Source: Hyphomicrobiaceae bacterium (GTDB lineage Bacteria > Pseudomonadota > Alphaproteobacteria > Rhizobiales > Xanthobacteraceae). From it: a stretch of 64,000 nucleotides of DNA. The notes under the pieces are model-generated. The model did no database searches. It saw nothing but the letters and a program-made list of their open reading frames with translations, and was not told where the DNA came from. Within the stretch, counting starts at the first letter, position 1. Every line of letters begins with the position of its first letter. Where the stretch lies: contig CANJBX010000016.1 of NCBI GenBank assembly GCA_947472885.1, positions 1 through 64,000 on the forward strand, in the 5' to 3' direction. The position numbers and the translations under genes are program-made. Shown here piece after piece: positions 35,339-44,241 of the stretch.

Positions 35339-36382
35339 ATGACGGCAGATCGCTCGCCCTGGTGGGACCCCCGCGTACATGCGGATCGCAGGCCGCTTTT
35401 GGCCGCGCGGGGCCGTATTGCGGCCGGTCTGCGGGGCTATTTCGCCGGGCGCGATTTTACCGAGGTCGAGGCCGCCATTCTGCAGGTGTCCCCCGGCAAT
35501 GAGGCCCATCTCCACGCTTTTGCGACCGATCTCAAGACGCCTGCCGGGGGCACCGCGCGGCGCTATCTGCATACGTCGCCGGAGTTCGCCTGCAAGAAAT
35601 TGCTGGCGGCAGGTGAAGAACGGATCTTCGATTTCGCCCGCGTGTTCCGCAACCGCGAACGCGGTGCGCTGCACCATCCCGAATTCACCATGCTGGAATG
35701 GTATCGCGCCAACGAATCTTACGATGTGCTGATCGACGATTGCGCGGCCATGGTTGCGATTGCGGCGAAGGTGACGGGCGCGCGCGAGCTGGTGTTTCGC
35801 GGCCGCGGGGCCGATCCGTTTGCGCAAGTCGAGCGCATCACGGTGGCGCAGGCGTTTACGCAATATGCCGGGGTCGATCTGTTGGCGACGCTGACACCCG
35901 GCAGCGGCGACCGCGACGCGCTGGCGCGGCAGGCGGTGGCTAGCGGCATCAATGTAGCTGGCGACGATGCATGGGCGGATATTTTCAGCCGCGTGCTGGT
36001 GGCGAAGGTCGAGCCGCAGCTTGGCATCGGGCAGATCACGGTGCTGGACGAATATCCGGCGATTGAAGCAGCACTTGCGCGCCGCAAGCCGTCAGACCCG
36101 CGCGTCGCGGAACGCTTCGAGCTTTATGCCTGCGGCGTCGAACTCGCCAATGCGTTTGGCGAACTCACCGACGCAAAGGAACAGCGCCGCCGCTTTGAAC
36201 TGGAAATGGCGGAGAAGCAGCGCGTGCATGGCGAGCGCTATCCGATTGACGAGGATTTTCTGGCCGCGCTCGCGCTGATGCCACCTGCGAGCGGCATTGC
36301 GCTTGGCTTTGATCGCCTCGTCATGCTGGCGACTGGCGCGCCGCATATCGAACAGGTGATGTGGACGCCGCTGGCGGAATAA
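35339..36382 (+). CDS. epmA: EF-P lysine aminoacylase EpmA (PoxA/GenX)
   Basis: A 347-residue class II lysyl-tRNA-synthetase-like enzyme without the N-terminal anticodon-binding domain. It attaches (R)-beta-lysine to EF-P. Motif 2 is [28 protein letters not shown]. Motif 3 is [19 protein letters not shown]. The lysine-binding region includes [11 protein letters not shown]. The truncated synthetase core and EF-P linkage identify EpmA rather than LysS. It is divergent from efp by 124 bases. epmB lies 1.1 kb downstream on the same strand, separated by a repeat and an alpha/beta hydrolase on the opposite strand. Confidence 0.94.
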   Translation: MTADRSPWWDPRVHADRRPLLAARGRIAAGLRGYFAGRDFTEVEAAILQVSPGNEAHLHAFATDLKTPAGGTARRYLHTSPEFACKKLLAAGEERIFDFARVFRNRERGALHHPEFTMLEWYRANESYDVLIDDCAAMVAIAAKVTGARELVFRGRGADPFAQVERITVAQAFTQYAGVDLLATLTPGSGDRDALARQAVASGINVAGDDAWADIFSRVLVAKVEPQLGIGQITVLDEYPAIEAALARRKPSDPRVAERFELYACGVELANAFGELTDAKEQRRRFELEMAEKQRVHGERYPIDEDFLAALALMPPASGIALGFDRLVMLATGAPHIEQVMWTPLAE

Positions 36383-36422
36383 TCCTGCGGCTATTCCGGT
36401 GATGATCGCGAAGCGCCCGGAT

Positions 36423-36561
36423 ACCCTCTCCCCTTGAGGGAGAGGGTCGCGAGCTTTAGCGAGCGGGGTGAGGGGTAATGGTGAGTTGTGAGAGCGTAAC
36501 CCCTCACCCGGTCATTCTCGCTTCGCTCGAATGCCCACCCTCTCCCTCAAGGGGAGAGGGT
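36423..36561. repeat. nested palindromic intergenic repeat (copy 1)
   Basis: Two exact 25-base inverted arms, 36423-36447 and 36537-36561, each begin ACCCTCTCCC. An inner pair, CGGGGTGAGGGGT (about 36462-36474) and ACCCCTCACCCG (36499-36510), is nested inside. Each outer arm is itself nearly palindromic. A related element is at 43357-43465. Such elements are dispersed in rhizobial intergenic DNA. In RNA it would form a long branched hairpin that could separate epmA from the convergent hydrolase gene. Confidence 0.85.
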
Positions 36562-36602
36562 TACACCGCCGATGCGGCGCTTGATCGGCGCATACTGCAA
36601 TC

Positions 36603-37379
36603 TCAGGCCACCGCCGTCTCGCCGAAATTCACGATGTAGGACTCGCCGCGCTCAAGGAATGCCTTGACGATGCGCAGCGTGCGCTCCGGCTGATCGACTT
36701 CAATCGCGTGCGCGGCGTCGTAGATGTAGGCAAGATGCGACGAGCGGATTTTTTCCTTCAGGACCTGACCTGTTTTGGCCGGGATCATCTTCTCCTTCGA
36801 TCCCATCAGGATCAGCGTGCGCGCCTTGATCTCCGGCAGCCGCGCCAGCAGGTCTTCATCGACCAGAATGCCGTTGTTGTAGCGCCCGAACATTTTTCCG
36901 TTGGCGCTCGCAACCTCTGGCGTCTTGAACAGGTCCCTGGCCTTGTCGGGATAGGCGTAGAGAATTTTGCGCGCCTCGGCGGGATCGAGCGGCGGCGACG
37001 GCTTGGCGCCGAAGCGTAATCCGCCCGGCGCTTCCGGCACGATCTGCTCGACGCTGTCCGGGTGATTGACCGCGAGCCACAGGGCAGTCCAGCCGCCGAA
37101 CGAGTGTCCCATGGCGTCGCAGCGTTCCTTGATGACGGTCTTCGCAAACTCGGCATAAAGGTCCGCCAATGCGCGGATGCTGGCGACCTTGTCGTGGGCG
37201 GGCGTGCCCTCGAAGCCCGGTGCCGTTGGCGCATAGATGCGGTGCGTCTTCGCGAGTTCGGCGAGGAAGGGCGATATCTGCGGGCCGCCGGCGGCGTGCA
37301 GATAAAGGAGCGGGAGGCCTTCGCCCAGCACCGTGTAGGTCAACGGTCCCGAAGAAAGCGTAACAGTCTTGCGTTCCAT
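36603..37379 (-). CDS. alpha/beta hydrolase
   Basis: This 258-residue alpha/beta-fold hydrolase has the nucleophile elbow GHSFGGWTALWLA (serine near residue 93), an oxyanion-type LLYLHAAGG motif near residue 28, and a late His in YIYDAAHAIEVDQPERT. The acid is probably the aspartate/glutamate in LILMGSKEKMIPA. No lid or lipid motif points to a substrate. It probably hydrolyses an ester or C-C bond. It is alone on the minus strand between epmA and epmB. Confidence 0.82.
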   Translation of the reverse strand: MERKTVTLSSGPLTYTVLGEGLPLLYLHAAGGPQISPFLAELAKTHRIYAPTAPGFEGTPAHDKVASIRALADLYAEFAKTVIKERCDAMGHSFGGWTALWLAVNHPDSVEQIVPEAPGGLRFGAKPSPPLDPAEARKILYAYPDKARDLFKTPEVASANGKMFGRYNNGILVDEDLLARLPEIKARTLILMGSKEKMIPAKTGQVLKEKIRSSHLAYIYDAAHAIEVDQPERTLRIVKAFLERGESYIVNFGETAVA

Positions 37380-37477
37380 GGCCCCGTTTCCTTCCCAATT
37401 CGCGGCTCGACAATCAGGCGTCGCCGTCGCATGAATTGCGCCGATAGTTGCGCCGTAGTCTAGCGATCACGGCGGCA

Positions 37478-38581
37478 ATGACCAACGGGAATGATGCCGG
37501 GAAACCTGTCATGAGACAAAGCGCAAAGACCTTGCGTTCCGCATCCGATCTGATCGCCGCGGGCCTCGCGCCGGAACGCGAACGCGCATCGCTCGATGCG
37601 GTCGCTGCGCGTTACGCGGTGGCGATCAGCCCGGCGCTGGCGGCGATGATCGACGCCAGCGATCCGCACGATCCGATTGCGCGGCAGTTCATCCCCGACG
37701 CCGCCGAACTTGTAACGATGCCGGAAGAACGCGCCGATCCGATTGGCGACGACGCGCATTCGCCGGTCGCCGGCATCGTGCATCGCTATCCGGATCGTCT
37801 GCTGCTCAAGCTCGTGCATGTCTGCCCGGTCTATTGCCGCTATTGTTTCCGCCGCGAGATGGTCGGGCCGAACGGGCGCGGGACGCTGACTGCAAAGGAA
37901 ATTGCGAAGGCGCTGGACTATATCCGCGAGCATACCGAAGTCTGGGAAGTCATCCTCACCGGCGGCGAGCCGTTGTTGCTTTCAACGCGGCGGTTGCGTG
38001 GTGTGATGAAGGCGCTGGCTGAAATTCCGCATGTGAAGATCGTGCGCGTGCATAGTCGCACGCCGGTGGTTGCGCCGGAACGCATCACCGGCGAACTCGT
38101 CCGCGCGCTGAAGGCGAGCGGCAAGGCAACCTACGTCGTCGCCCACATCAATCACGCGCGTGAAATGTCGGATGCCGCGCGCGCCGCCTGCGCGCGGATT
38201 GTCGATGCCGGCATTCCGATGCTGTCCCAGTCGGTGCTGCTGCGCGGCGTCAACGATAATGCACAGGCGCTGGAAGACTTGCTGCGTACACTCGTCGAAT
38301 GCCGCATCAAGCCGTACTATCTGCATCACGGCGACCTCGCGCCGGGCACGTCGCATCTGCGCACCGGCATCGACGAGGGTCAGCAACTGATGCGCGGTCT
38401 GCGCGGCAAGCTCTCCGGCATCGCACAGCCGACCTATGTGCTGGATATTCCGGGTGGCGCGGGCAAGGTGCCGATTGGGCCTGCGTATTTGCAGCAGACT
38501 TGCGCTGCGGATTCAAAGTCCGATTATCAGGTCGAGGACCCGTCAGGCCGTGTCCACGCCTATCCGCCGCGCACAGCGTAA
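37478..38581 (+). CDS. epmB: EF-P beta-lysylation protein EpmB (lysine 2,3-aminomutase family)
   Basis: The radical-SAM, PLP-dependent aminomutase has 367 residues from ATG 37478 (ATG 37511 is also possible). The cluster-binding motif is VCPVYCRYCFRREMVG. The SAM-binding GGE motif is ILTGGEPLLLS. PYYLHHGDLAPGTSHLR is the PLP/substrate region. EpmB converts L-lysine to (R)-beta-lysine, which EpmA attaches to EF-P. Its short length, lacking the long C-terminal extension of clostridial KamA, and the efp-epmA neighbourhood support EpmB over catabolic KamA. Confidence 0.9.
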   Translation: MTNGNDAGKPVMRQSAKTLRSASDLIAAGLAPERERASLDAVAARYAVAISPALAAMIDASDPHDPIARQFIPDAAELVTMPEERADPIGDDAHSPVAGIVHRYPDRLLLKLVHVCPVYCRYCFRREMVGPNGRGTLTAKEIAKALDYIREHTEVWEVILTGGEPLLLSTRRLRGVMKALAEIPHVKIVRVHSRTPVVAPERITGELVRALKASGKATYVVAHINHAREMSDAARAACARIVDAGIPMLSQSVLLRGVNDNAQALEDLLRTLVECRIKPYYLHHGDLAPGTSHLRTGIDEGQQLMRGLRGKLSGIAQPTYVLDIPGGAGKVPIGPAYLQQTCAADSKSDYQVEDPSGRVHAYPPRTA

Positions 38582-38601
38582 CGCGTCAAAATAAAAAGCC
38601 G

Positions 38602-39144
38602 CTAGCGTTTCGCGCCGCCGATCGCGGCCATCACCTGCGGCACCAGTGCGGCAGCCATCTTGTTATGGCCGTCGGTGTTGATGTGGATGCGGTCCCATTG
38701 GTAGTCCTCCGGCGGAAACACCGGATCGTAGACAATCACCTTGATATTGCGCGCGCGCAGCTTCGCCACCATGGCGTTGATGTTGCTGGTGCGGCGTTCC
38801 TTGGTGCCGAAAAACCGCAGATCGTTGCCGCCGGGCTGGAGGATGACAATGCTGGTGCCGTCCGGCACGGCGCTGTCGATGCGGCCCAGCATGCCATTGG
38901 TGGTTTCCGCAGGGATGCCGGAATTCTTTACTTCGGCGTCGATGCCCTTGGCGCGCAGCATCGCCTGCAGGCGTTCGGGATAGGCGCTGCCGGAACCGAC
39001 ACCCCAGCCTGACGTATTGCTCGCGCCGATGGCGACGATCCTGAGCGGCGCGGCCTGCGCGGCGGCTTGCGCACCCGCCAGCAGCAGCAACACCAGCACA
39101 AGCCGCCGTGCAAAAATCACCGTCGAGGAAAATGCCGATGCCAT
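38602..39144 (-). CDS. SGNH/GDSL hydrolase (TesA-like)
   Basis: A 180-residue secreted esterase whose signal peptide ends near AQAAP. The blocks are serine in IVAIGASNTSGWGV, glycine in NSGIPAETTNGM, asparagine in ILQPGGNDLRFF, and Asp-x-x-His in WDRIHINTDGHNKMA, where the catalytic pair is D-G-H in NTDGHN. The size is that of TesA/arylesterase lysophospholipases. It lies 46 bases downstream of a TctC gene on the same strand. A link between them is not evident beyond position. It is the third SGNH protein in the window. Confidence 0.86.
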   Translation of the reverse strand: MASAFSSTVIFARRLVLVLLLLAGAQAAAQAAPLRIVAIGASNTSGWGVGSGSAYPERLQAMLRAKGIDAEVKNSGIPAETTNGMLGRIDSAVPDGTSIVILQPGGNDLRFFGTKERRTSNINAMVAKLRARNIKVIVYDPVFPPEDYQWDRIHINTDGHNKMAAALVPQVMAAIGGAKR

Positions 39145-39190
39145 GATGCCCCCGCTGCCGATCAGCTTAGCCGGGCATCCATGCAGCGAT

Positions 39191-40171
39191 TCACTCCGTT
39201 CCTGCAAGGCCCGCCTGTTTGACGATTTTTGTCCAGCGCACGGTTTCGGCTTCGGCGAACTTGCGCAGTTCTGCTTCGCCGGGACTGTTGGAATTGCCGA
39301 CCAGGCCGACGTTGAGCAATTGCTGCTTCACTTCAGGCATTCCGATGACGGTGTTGAATTCGCTGCGCAGCTTGGCGACGATGGCTTCAGGCGTGCCCTT
39401 TGGCGCGACAATCATGTGCCATGACGCCGCATCGAAGCCGGGCAGGCCGGATTCCGCAATGGTCGGTACATCGGGCAGCACCGGGAAGCGGTCCTTCGAC
39501 GACACCGCGAGCGCGCGCAATTGTCCGCCCTTGACCAGTTCGACGACGGTACCGGGATCGGAGAAGATCATATCGACGTGGCCGGCGATGATGTCGGTCA
39601 CGGCGAGCGCGGGTCCCTTGTAGGGAATGTGCGTCATCTGGATGCCGGCCTCGGTCTTGAACAGTTCGCCGGTGAGATGGATCGAGGTGCCGGCGCCGCT
39701 CGATGCGAAGGTCAGCGAGCCGGGCTTGTCCTTGGCGGTCTTGATGAGGTCCGCCACGGTCCTGATCGGGCTTTTGGGATTGACCACGAGGATCAGCGGA
39801 AAATTCGCGGTCTGCGCGATGAAGGCGAAATCCTTGAGCGGATCGTAGGGCAGGTTTTTATAGAGCGCCGGGTTGATCGCGATGGTGCCGCTCGGCGCGA
39901 CGAGGATGGTGTGGCCGTCCGGGGTTGCGCGCGCCACGGTCTGCGCCGCGATGATGCTGCCGGCGCCGGGCCTGTTCTCGATGATAAACGGTTTGCCGAG
40001 ACGCTCGCCGATCCGCGCGCCAAGATTGCGCGCCACGATGTCGGACGATGAGCCCGGCGGGAACCCGACGACGAAGGTGATCGGTCTCGTCGGATAGTCC
40101 TGCGCGCGCGACGGCGCATTTGTGGTGATGGCAAGCAGGGCAACAGCAAATAACAATGGTCGAGCGATCAT
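39191..40171 (-). CDS. Bug/TctC-type binding protein
   Basis: This 326-residue protein has a signal peptide ending near residue 23 (APSRAQD). It continues with YPTRPITFVVGFPPGSSSDIVARNLGARIGERLGKPFIIENRPGAGSIIAAQTV, which is the full family opening (quoted in part elsewhere), then GTSIHLTGELF and VTDIIAGHVDMIFSD. It has no partner membrane genes. It is followed by an SGNH hydrolase, and upstream lies a luciferase-like monooxygenase gene in the same direction, 125 bases away. Confidence 0.9.
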   Translation of the reverse strand: MIARPLLFAVALLAITTNAPSRAQDYPTRPITFVVGFPPGSSSDIVARNLGARIGERLGKPFIIENRPGAGSIIAAQTVARATPDGHTILVAPSGTIAINPALYKNLPYDPLKDFAFIAQTANFPLILVVNPKSPIRTVADLIKTAKDKPGSLTFASSGAGTSIHLTGELFKTEAGIQMTHIPYKGPALAVTDIIAGHVDMIFSDPGTVVELVKGGQLRALAVSSKDRFPVLPDVPTIAESGLPGFDAASWHMIVAPKGTPEAIVAKLRSEFNTVIGMPEVKQQLLNVGLVGNSNSPGEAELRKFAEAETVRWTKIVKQAGLAGTE

Positions 40172-40296
40172 GGCGTTCCCTCGTGGATGGCGTTTCCATT
40201 TCGCTGCTCGTCACGGCCCACATGAAATGAAACCGGCGGCAGCGTTATGCCGTCAGGGTATCGCTTTTCTGGAACTCCGAAAGGGGGAGTGCGGTA

Positions 40297-41475
40297 TTAT
40301 CGCCCGTTGCCGGAAATCGTCAGATCGCCGAATTCCTGCTGCAGCCGTGGATAGACATGGCGCGCGAAGCTGCGGATGCCGCGCACGGTTTCGTCATGCT
40401 CCAGGAATCCCGCCTGGCCCATGATGAGCAGGTGTCCGAAGCCGCCGACGTGTTCGTAAAATTTCCTGAATTGCGCATAAACCTGATCGGGCGTGCCGGC
40501 GAACATCAGGCCGGTCTCGATGACCTTCTCGACGGTCAGGGGGCCGCCGCGATTGCCGCCGAGCGGATCGGCTGCGGTGCTGCGCAGCATTTTCGCCTGC
40601 ACCGCAGGCGGCAGATAACCGGGCGGGTTGCGGTAATGCGCCGGCACCTTGTTGCCGGTCATGTACCACAGCAGTTTTTCCGCGCCCGCGCGGGCGTCGG
40701 ATTCATTGTCGGCGGTGTAGACCAGCGCCGCGTAAGCCAGCCGGTTGATCGGCACGTCATTGCCGCGCCCGGCTGCACGCCATCCGGCGCGATACGAGTC
40801 GAACACTGCGCCAGTGTTCTGATAGCCGGTGAGAAACGTCGCCTGCACATAGCCGTGTTCGCCGACACGCCTTGCGCCGCCGGGGCTGGTACTCGACACC
40901 CACACTGGCGGATGTGGCTGCTGCCACGGCCGTGGCCAGATGTTGACATTGCGGTGATGGAAGAAGCGTCCTTCGTGGCTGAACGGGCCATCGTGGCGCG
41001 TCCATGCCTTCACGATCAGGTCCATTGCTTCCCACTGGCGCTCGTTCATGCGCACCGGGTTGCTGTTCGCAGGCAACACTTCAAATGGCACACCACGTAC
41101 GAAGCCGCATTCGAGCCGGCCCTTCGATAAAATATCCAGCAATGCCATTTCTTCGGCGATGCGCACCGGCTGGCGGCGGTTGGCGACCGGATTGCCTAAG
41201 ATGAGCAGCCGGGCTTTCTTGGTCAGGCGCGCCAGCGCGCCGAGCACGATGGGGGCTGCGGGATCGACACAGGTCGCGGTCTGGTGATGCTCGTTGAGCA
41301 TGATATCCAGACCTTCATCCTCCGCGATGCACCACTCGTCGAGAAAGCGGTCGTAGAGCGCCGCGCCCTTGGCTGGATCGTAGTGGTGGTTCGGCAGGTT
41401 GACGCGGATCGACTCGTATTCCTCCGCGGGCGGCAGATATGGATAGGCGTTCTCGGAAAAGTGCCACGCCTTCAT
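40297..41475 (-). CDS. LLM-class flavin-dependent oxidoreductase (bacterial luciferase-like)
   Basis: The 392-residue TIM-barrel flavin monooxygenase is related to bacterial luciferase alpha and alkanal monooxygenases. Characteristic parts are WHFSENAYPYLP, DIMLNEHHQTATCVDPAAPIVLGAL, GRLECGFVRGVPFEV and HPPVWVSSTSPGGARRVGEHGY. Such enzymes use FMNH2 supplied by a separate reductase and oxidise aldehydes, ketones or organosulfur compounds. The ATG overlaps the upstream alpha/beta hydrolase stop by 4 bases, giving a two-gene unit. Baeyer-Villiger-like oxidation followed by ester hydrolysis would suit this pair but is not proven. Confidence 0.87.
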   Translation of the reverse strand: MKAWHFSENAYPYLPPAEEYESIRVNLPNHHYDPAKGAALYDRFLDEWCIAEDEGLDIMLNEHHQTATCVDPAAPIVLGALARLTKKARLLILGNPVANRRQPVRIAEEMALLDILSKGRLECGFVRGVPFEVLPANSNPVRMNERQWEAMDLIVKAWTRHDGPFSHEGRFFHHRNVNIWPRPWQQPHPPVWVSSTSPGGARRVGEHGYVQATFLTGYQNTGAVFDSYRAGWRAAGRGNDVPINRLAYAALVYTADNESDARAGAEKLLWYMTGNKVPAHYRNPPGYLPPAVQAKMLRSTAADPLGGNRGGPLTVEKVIETGLMFAGTPDQVYAQFRKFYEHVGGFGHLLIMGQAGFLEHDETVRGIRSFARHVYPRLQQEFGDLTISGNGR

Positions 41476-42263
41476 TGCAGAAACTCCAGAATGGCTTTCG
41501 CAGTCGCCTGCGGCTGCTCGATCTGCGCGGCGTGACCGGCCTCGGCAATCGTCTTGATGCTGACGTTTGGAAACAGCCTGGCGTAGCGCGCGAGATAGTC
41601 CGCCGACACGATGCCGTCGCTGACGCCGCGCAGCAGCAAGACCGGCGCGGTGACGCGGTGCAGCCGATGCTTGAGCTTGGGATCGTGCATGAACGGCTCC
41701 CATGTCAGCAGGGCCAGCGTCTCGTTGTTGCGGGTCATGACGATGAGCTGCTCGTCGGTCATCTGGTTGATGTCGGCTTTCTGCTTTTCCGGATCGTGGA
41801 AGCGCAGCTTTTCAACCGCCGCTTCCGGCATGGCGAAAATGTCGGGGATATCGAGCTTGTCGGATGGGCCTGTTTTCACGCCAATCGGCCCGATCAGCGC
41901 GACGCGCGGAAACCGCTCCGGGTTCTTGCTTGCCATGTCGGCCGCGATCCAGCCGCCGAGCGACATGCCGACGAGATCGACCGTTGCAACACCGAGCCTG
42001 TCCAGCAGCGCGAGGTGGATGTGCGCGATATCTTCCACCGTATCGAGCCAGTCCGGCAGCGACGACGTGCCGAAGCCCGGATGGCTGGGTGCGATCACGC
42101 GGCGGTGCTGCGCCAGCAAGTCGATAAAGGCATGGTCGCCGGCAATGCCCGCACCGCCATGGAGATAGAGAAGCGGTGCGCCTTGTCCACGCTCGATGAC
42201 ATCGAGTTCCACATCGGCGATGGCGACGCGTCTGCTGTCCGGATTATTTGCCGCGCCGCTCAT
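41472..42263 (-). CDS. alpha/beta hydrolase coupled to the LLM monooxygenase
   Basis: At 263 residues from ATG 42263 (MSGAANNPDSRRVAI), this is an alpha/beta hydrolase with the nucleophile elbow VGMSLGGWIAADMA, oxyanion-type LLYLHGGAGIAGDHAF, acid in LLLRGVSDGIVSADYL, and catalytic histidine in AEAGHAAQIEQP. It is similar in layout to the hydrolase at 36603-37379. The 4-base overlap with the LLM gene indicates coupled translation and a shared pathway. It is divergent from an MBL hydrolase gene. Confidence 0.86.
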   Translation of the reverse strand: MSGAANNPDSRRVAIADVELDVIERGQGAPLLYLHGGAGIAGDHAFIDLLAQHRRVIAPSHPGFGTSSLPDWLDTVEDIAHIHLALLDRLGVATVDLVGMSLGGWIAADMASKNPERFPRVALIGPIGVKTGPSDKLDIPDIFAMPEAAVEKLRFHDPEKQKADINQMTDEQLIVMTRNNETLALLTWEPFMHDPKLKHRLHRVTAPVLLLRGVSDGIVSADYLARYARLFPNVSIKTIAEAGHAAQIEQPQATAKAILEFLQ

Positions 42264-42441
42264 CCCGTGGGTCCGCTCCCTGATGTTGCGGCGGGATGAT
42301 GAAGCGTCGCGGCGCATCCGGCAACGTGGAAATCAACATGCCGCGCCGCCGAACCTGCATCGCTCGCGGGCGCGCCTGTTTGCGGGGAGATTGACGCGAG
42401 CGGCGCGCGGATGTGGAATGAATGAAAATGGAGCGGGGACG

Positions 42442-43320
42442 ATGCGCGAGATCACGGTGGGTGACGTCAGGATTGCCAGCATCGTCGAGCGCGATGGGCC
42501 GTGGCGCAAGATCGCCAACATGTTTCCCAATGCCGATGTCGAGCTGGCCCGCCGCCATCTCGCGACCATGGACCCGTTTCTCTATGACCCGGGGAGCGAC
42601 AAGCTGGTGCTGCCCTACCAGACCTTCGTGGTACGCACGCCGCGCCACACGATCCTGATCGACACCTGCACCGGCGACCACAAGGGCCATCCCGCGCCAT
42701 GGGATTTTCCGGTGCAGCCGTGGCTCACGAACTTTCACGCACTTGGCCTGAAATACGAGGACATCGACTACGTGTTCTGCACGCACCTGCATATCGACCA
42801 CACCGGCTGGAACACGCGGCTGGTCAATGGGCGCTGGGTGCCGACGTTTCCGAATGCGAAATACATTTTTCACAGACAAGAATATGCGTTCTGGGAAGAC
42901 GACGCGCTCTCCGGCGCGAATTCGCACGGCGACAATGGTTCGGTATGGCGGATGAACTGCCTGCCGATTGTCGAAGCCGGGCAGGCGCTGCTGATCGACG
43001 AGAGCTATTCGCTGGACGACACGTTCTTCCTGTCGGTGACGCCGGGGCATTCGCCGTTTCACTGCTGCGTGCATATCAGGTCCAGGGGCAAGGAAGCCAT
43101 CGTGACCGGCGACCTGATGCACCACGCGCTGCAATGTATCGAGCCGGACTGGTCGAGTGGCTTCGACACCGACCCGATCGAGTCGGCAAAAACGCGGTGG
43201 AAATTCTTTGGACAATACGCCGACAGCAATATCCTGATGCTGCCGATTCATTTTCCAAGCCCGACCATGGGCCGCATCGCTTCGAACGGCGACCGCTTCA
43301 GGTATGTGTTTTCGGCTTAG
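42442..43320 (+). CDS. MBL-fold metallo-hydrolase
   Basis: The 292-residue metallo-beta-lactamase-fold enzyme has the metal motif FCTHLHIDHTGWN (H-x-H-x-D-H). Further ligands are in TPGHSPFHCCVH, VTGDLMHHALQ and the late LPIHFPSP. The overall arrangement resembles quorum-quenching lactonases and AttM-like proteins, but the substrate is not determined. ATG 42442 is preferred because GGAGCGGGG lies upstream; an in-frame ATG at 42418 is possible. It diverges from the hydrolase-LLM pair. Confidence 0.84.
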   Translation: MREITVGDVRIASIVERDGPWRKIANMFPNADVELARRHLATMDPFLYDPGSDKLVLPYQTFVVRTPRHTILIDTCTGDHKGHPAPWDFPVQPWLTNFHALGLKYEDIDYVFCTHLHIDHTGWNTRLVNGRWVPTFPNAKYIFHRQEYAFWEDDALSGANSHGDNGSVWRMNCLPIVEAGQALLIDESYSLDDTFFLSVTPGHSPFHCCVHIRSRGKEAIVTGDLMHHALQCIEPDWSSGFDTDPIESAKTRWKFFGQYADSNILMLPIHFPSPTMGRIASNGDRFRYVFSA

Positions 43321-43356
43321 CGTCCGAGCTTGTGGTTGCAACATCGGTGGTGCGCT

Positions 43357-43465
43357 CCCTCTCCCCAGCGGGGAGAGGGTTGGGGTGAGGGGGGTCTAAA
43401 TCTCGATAGACTGTAACCCCTCACCCGGATTGCTTCGCAATCCGACCTCTCCCTATGGGAGAGGT
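43357..43465. repeat. palindromic intergenic repeat (copy 2)
   Basis: The CCCTCTCC-type stem at 43357-43379, GGGGTGAGGGG near 43382-43392, ACCCCTCACCC near 43416-43426 and an ACCTCTCCC-type stem at 43445-43465 repeat the order of parts seen at 36423-36561. The outer stems here have diverged from each other. It lies between convergent genes. Confidence 0.75.
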
Positions 43466-43506
43466 GGAACGAATACGCCGTGATAGCGGCGATTAAACTC
43501 ATAGCT

Positions 43507-44208
43507 TCAGGACTTGCGGAACAGCGCGAGCAGCGCGTTGATGTCAGGCGGGCCTTCCAGCTTTTCAACCATCGCAATGGCCGCATCAGTTTTCGCGCAC
43601 AGTCCGGCATAAGCCATATCGTCGCGAAATTGGTCACGCACCTGATCGGGCGTCATCTCGTTGTTCTCGCTGCCGAGGCTGACGGTGACGACGCACTCGA
43701 CCGGCTTGCCGCGAACGCGGTTGACGGTCACGCGACTTTCGTCTTCCGGCAGGGCTGGATCTACGGCGCAGGAAACCTTCTTCGCCAATGTGAGAATGCG
43801 TGGATTGCTAATGGCTTCCGGCGTGAATGCGTTGCGGTTGATCTTGTTGAGGATCAATGACGCAGCGACGCACCAGGGCAGGCTGTTCTTGGCCTCGCGG
43901 GCCGTTCGCGGATCGATATGCGTTGCGTGTTTGCCGAGGTCGGCCAGCGTCTGGCCGGATACCGTGCAGAGGATGCTGACCACCTCGTCGTCATGCAGCG
44001 CGGTTTCTTCGCGCAGCATATAGACCGCTTCGATATAGCCGTGCGTGGCACGGGTGCTGGGGAATGGCAGGATTGGCCCGCTGGAATCGCCTTGCAGAAC
44101 AGCGGTGAGGTTGATTTCCGAGCCGGTTTCTGCGGCGTCGGCGCATGCCGCTCCCAGAGCGTGTAGCGTAAGAAGCCGCACCCGTTCGAGGTCGCCGGAC
44201 GAGGTCAC
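43507..44208 (-). CDS. short MmgE/PrpD-like protein (C-terminal domain only)
   Basis: The 233 residues align with the C-terminal domain of MmgE/PrpD 2-methylcitrate dehydratase-like proteins. AREAKNSLPWCVAASLILNKI matches the QFSLPY region. VTVNRVRGKPVECVVTVSLG and NNEMTPDQVRDQFR match the late blocks. The N-terminal helical domain of about 250 residues found in full proteins is missing. The frame has a normal start and stop with no obvious frameshift, so this may be a stand-alone half subunit or a decayed gene. It overlaps no neighbour. The next gene upstream encodes an EthD protein, 33 bases away. Confidence 0.65.
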   Translation of the reverse strand: MTSSGDLERVRLLTLHALGAACADAAETGSEINLTAVLQGDSSGPILPFPSTRATHGYIEAVYMLREETALHDDEVVSILCTVSGQTLADLGKHATHIDPRTAREAKNSLPWCVAASLILNKINRNAFTPEAISNPRILTLAKKVSCAVDPALPEDESRVTVNRVRGKPVECVVTVSLGSENNEMTPDQVRDQFRDDMAYAGLCAKTDAAIAMVEKLEGPPDINALLALFRKS

Positions 44209-44241
44209 GGGCGTGCGCTCACTTTAATATGATCCGCAGAC

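Noticed and set aside
36423-36561. CRISPR array
   Set aside because: Only two arms in inverted order with no regular spacers and no cas genes; it is a palindromic intergenic repeat.
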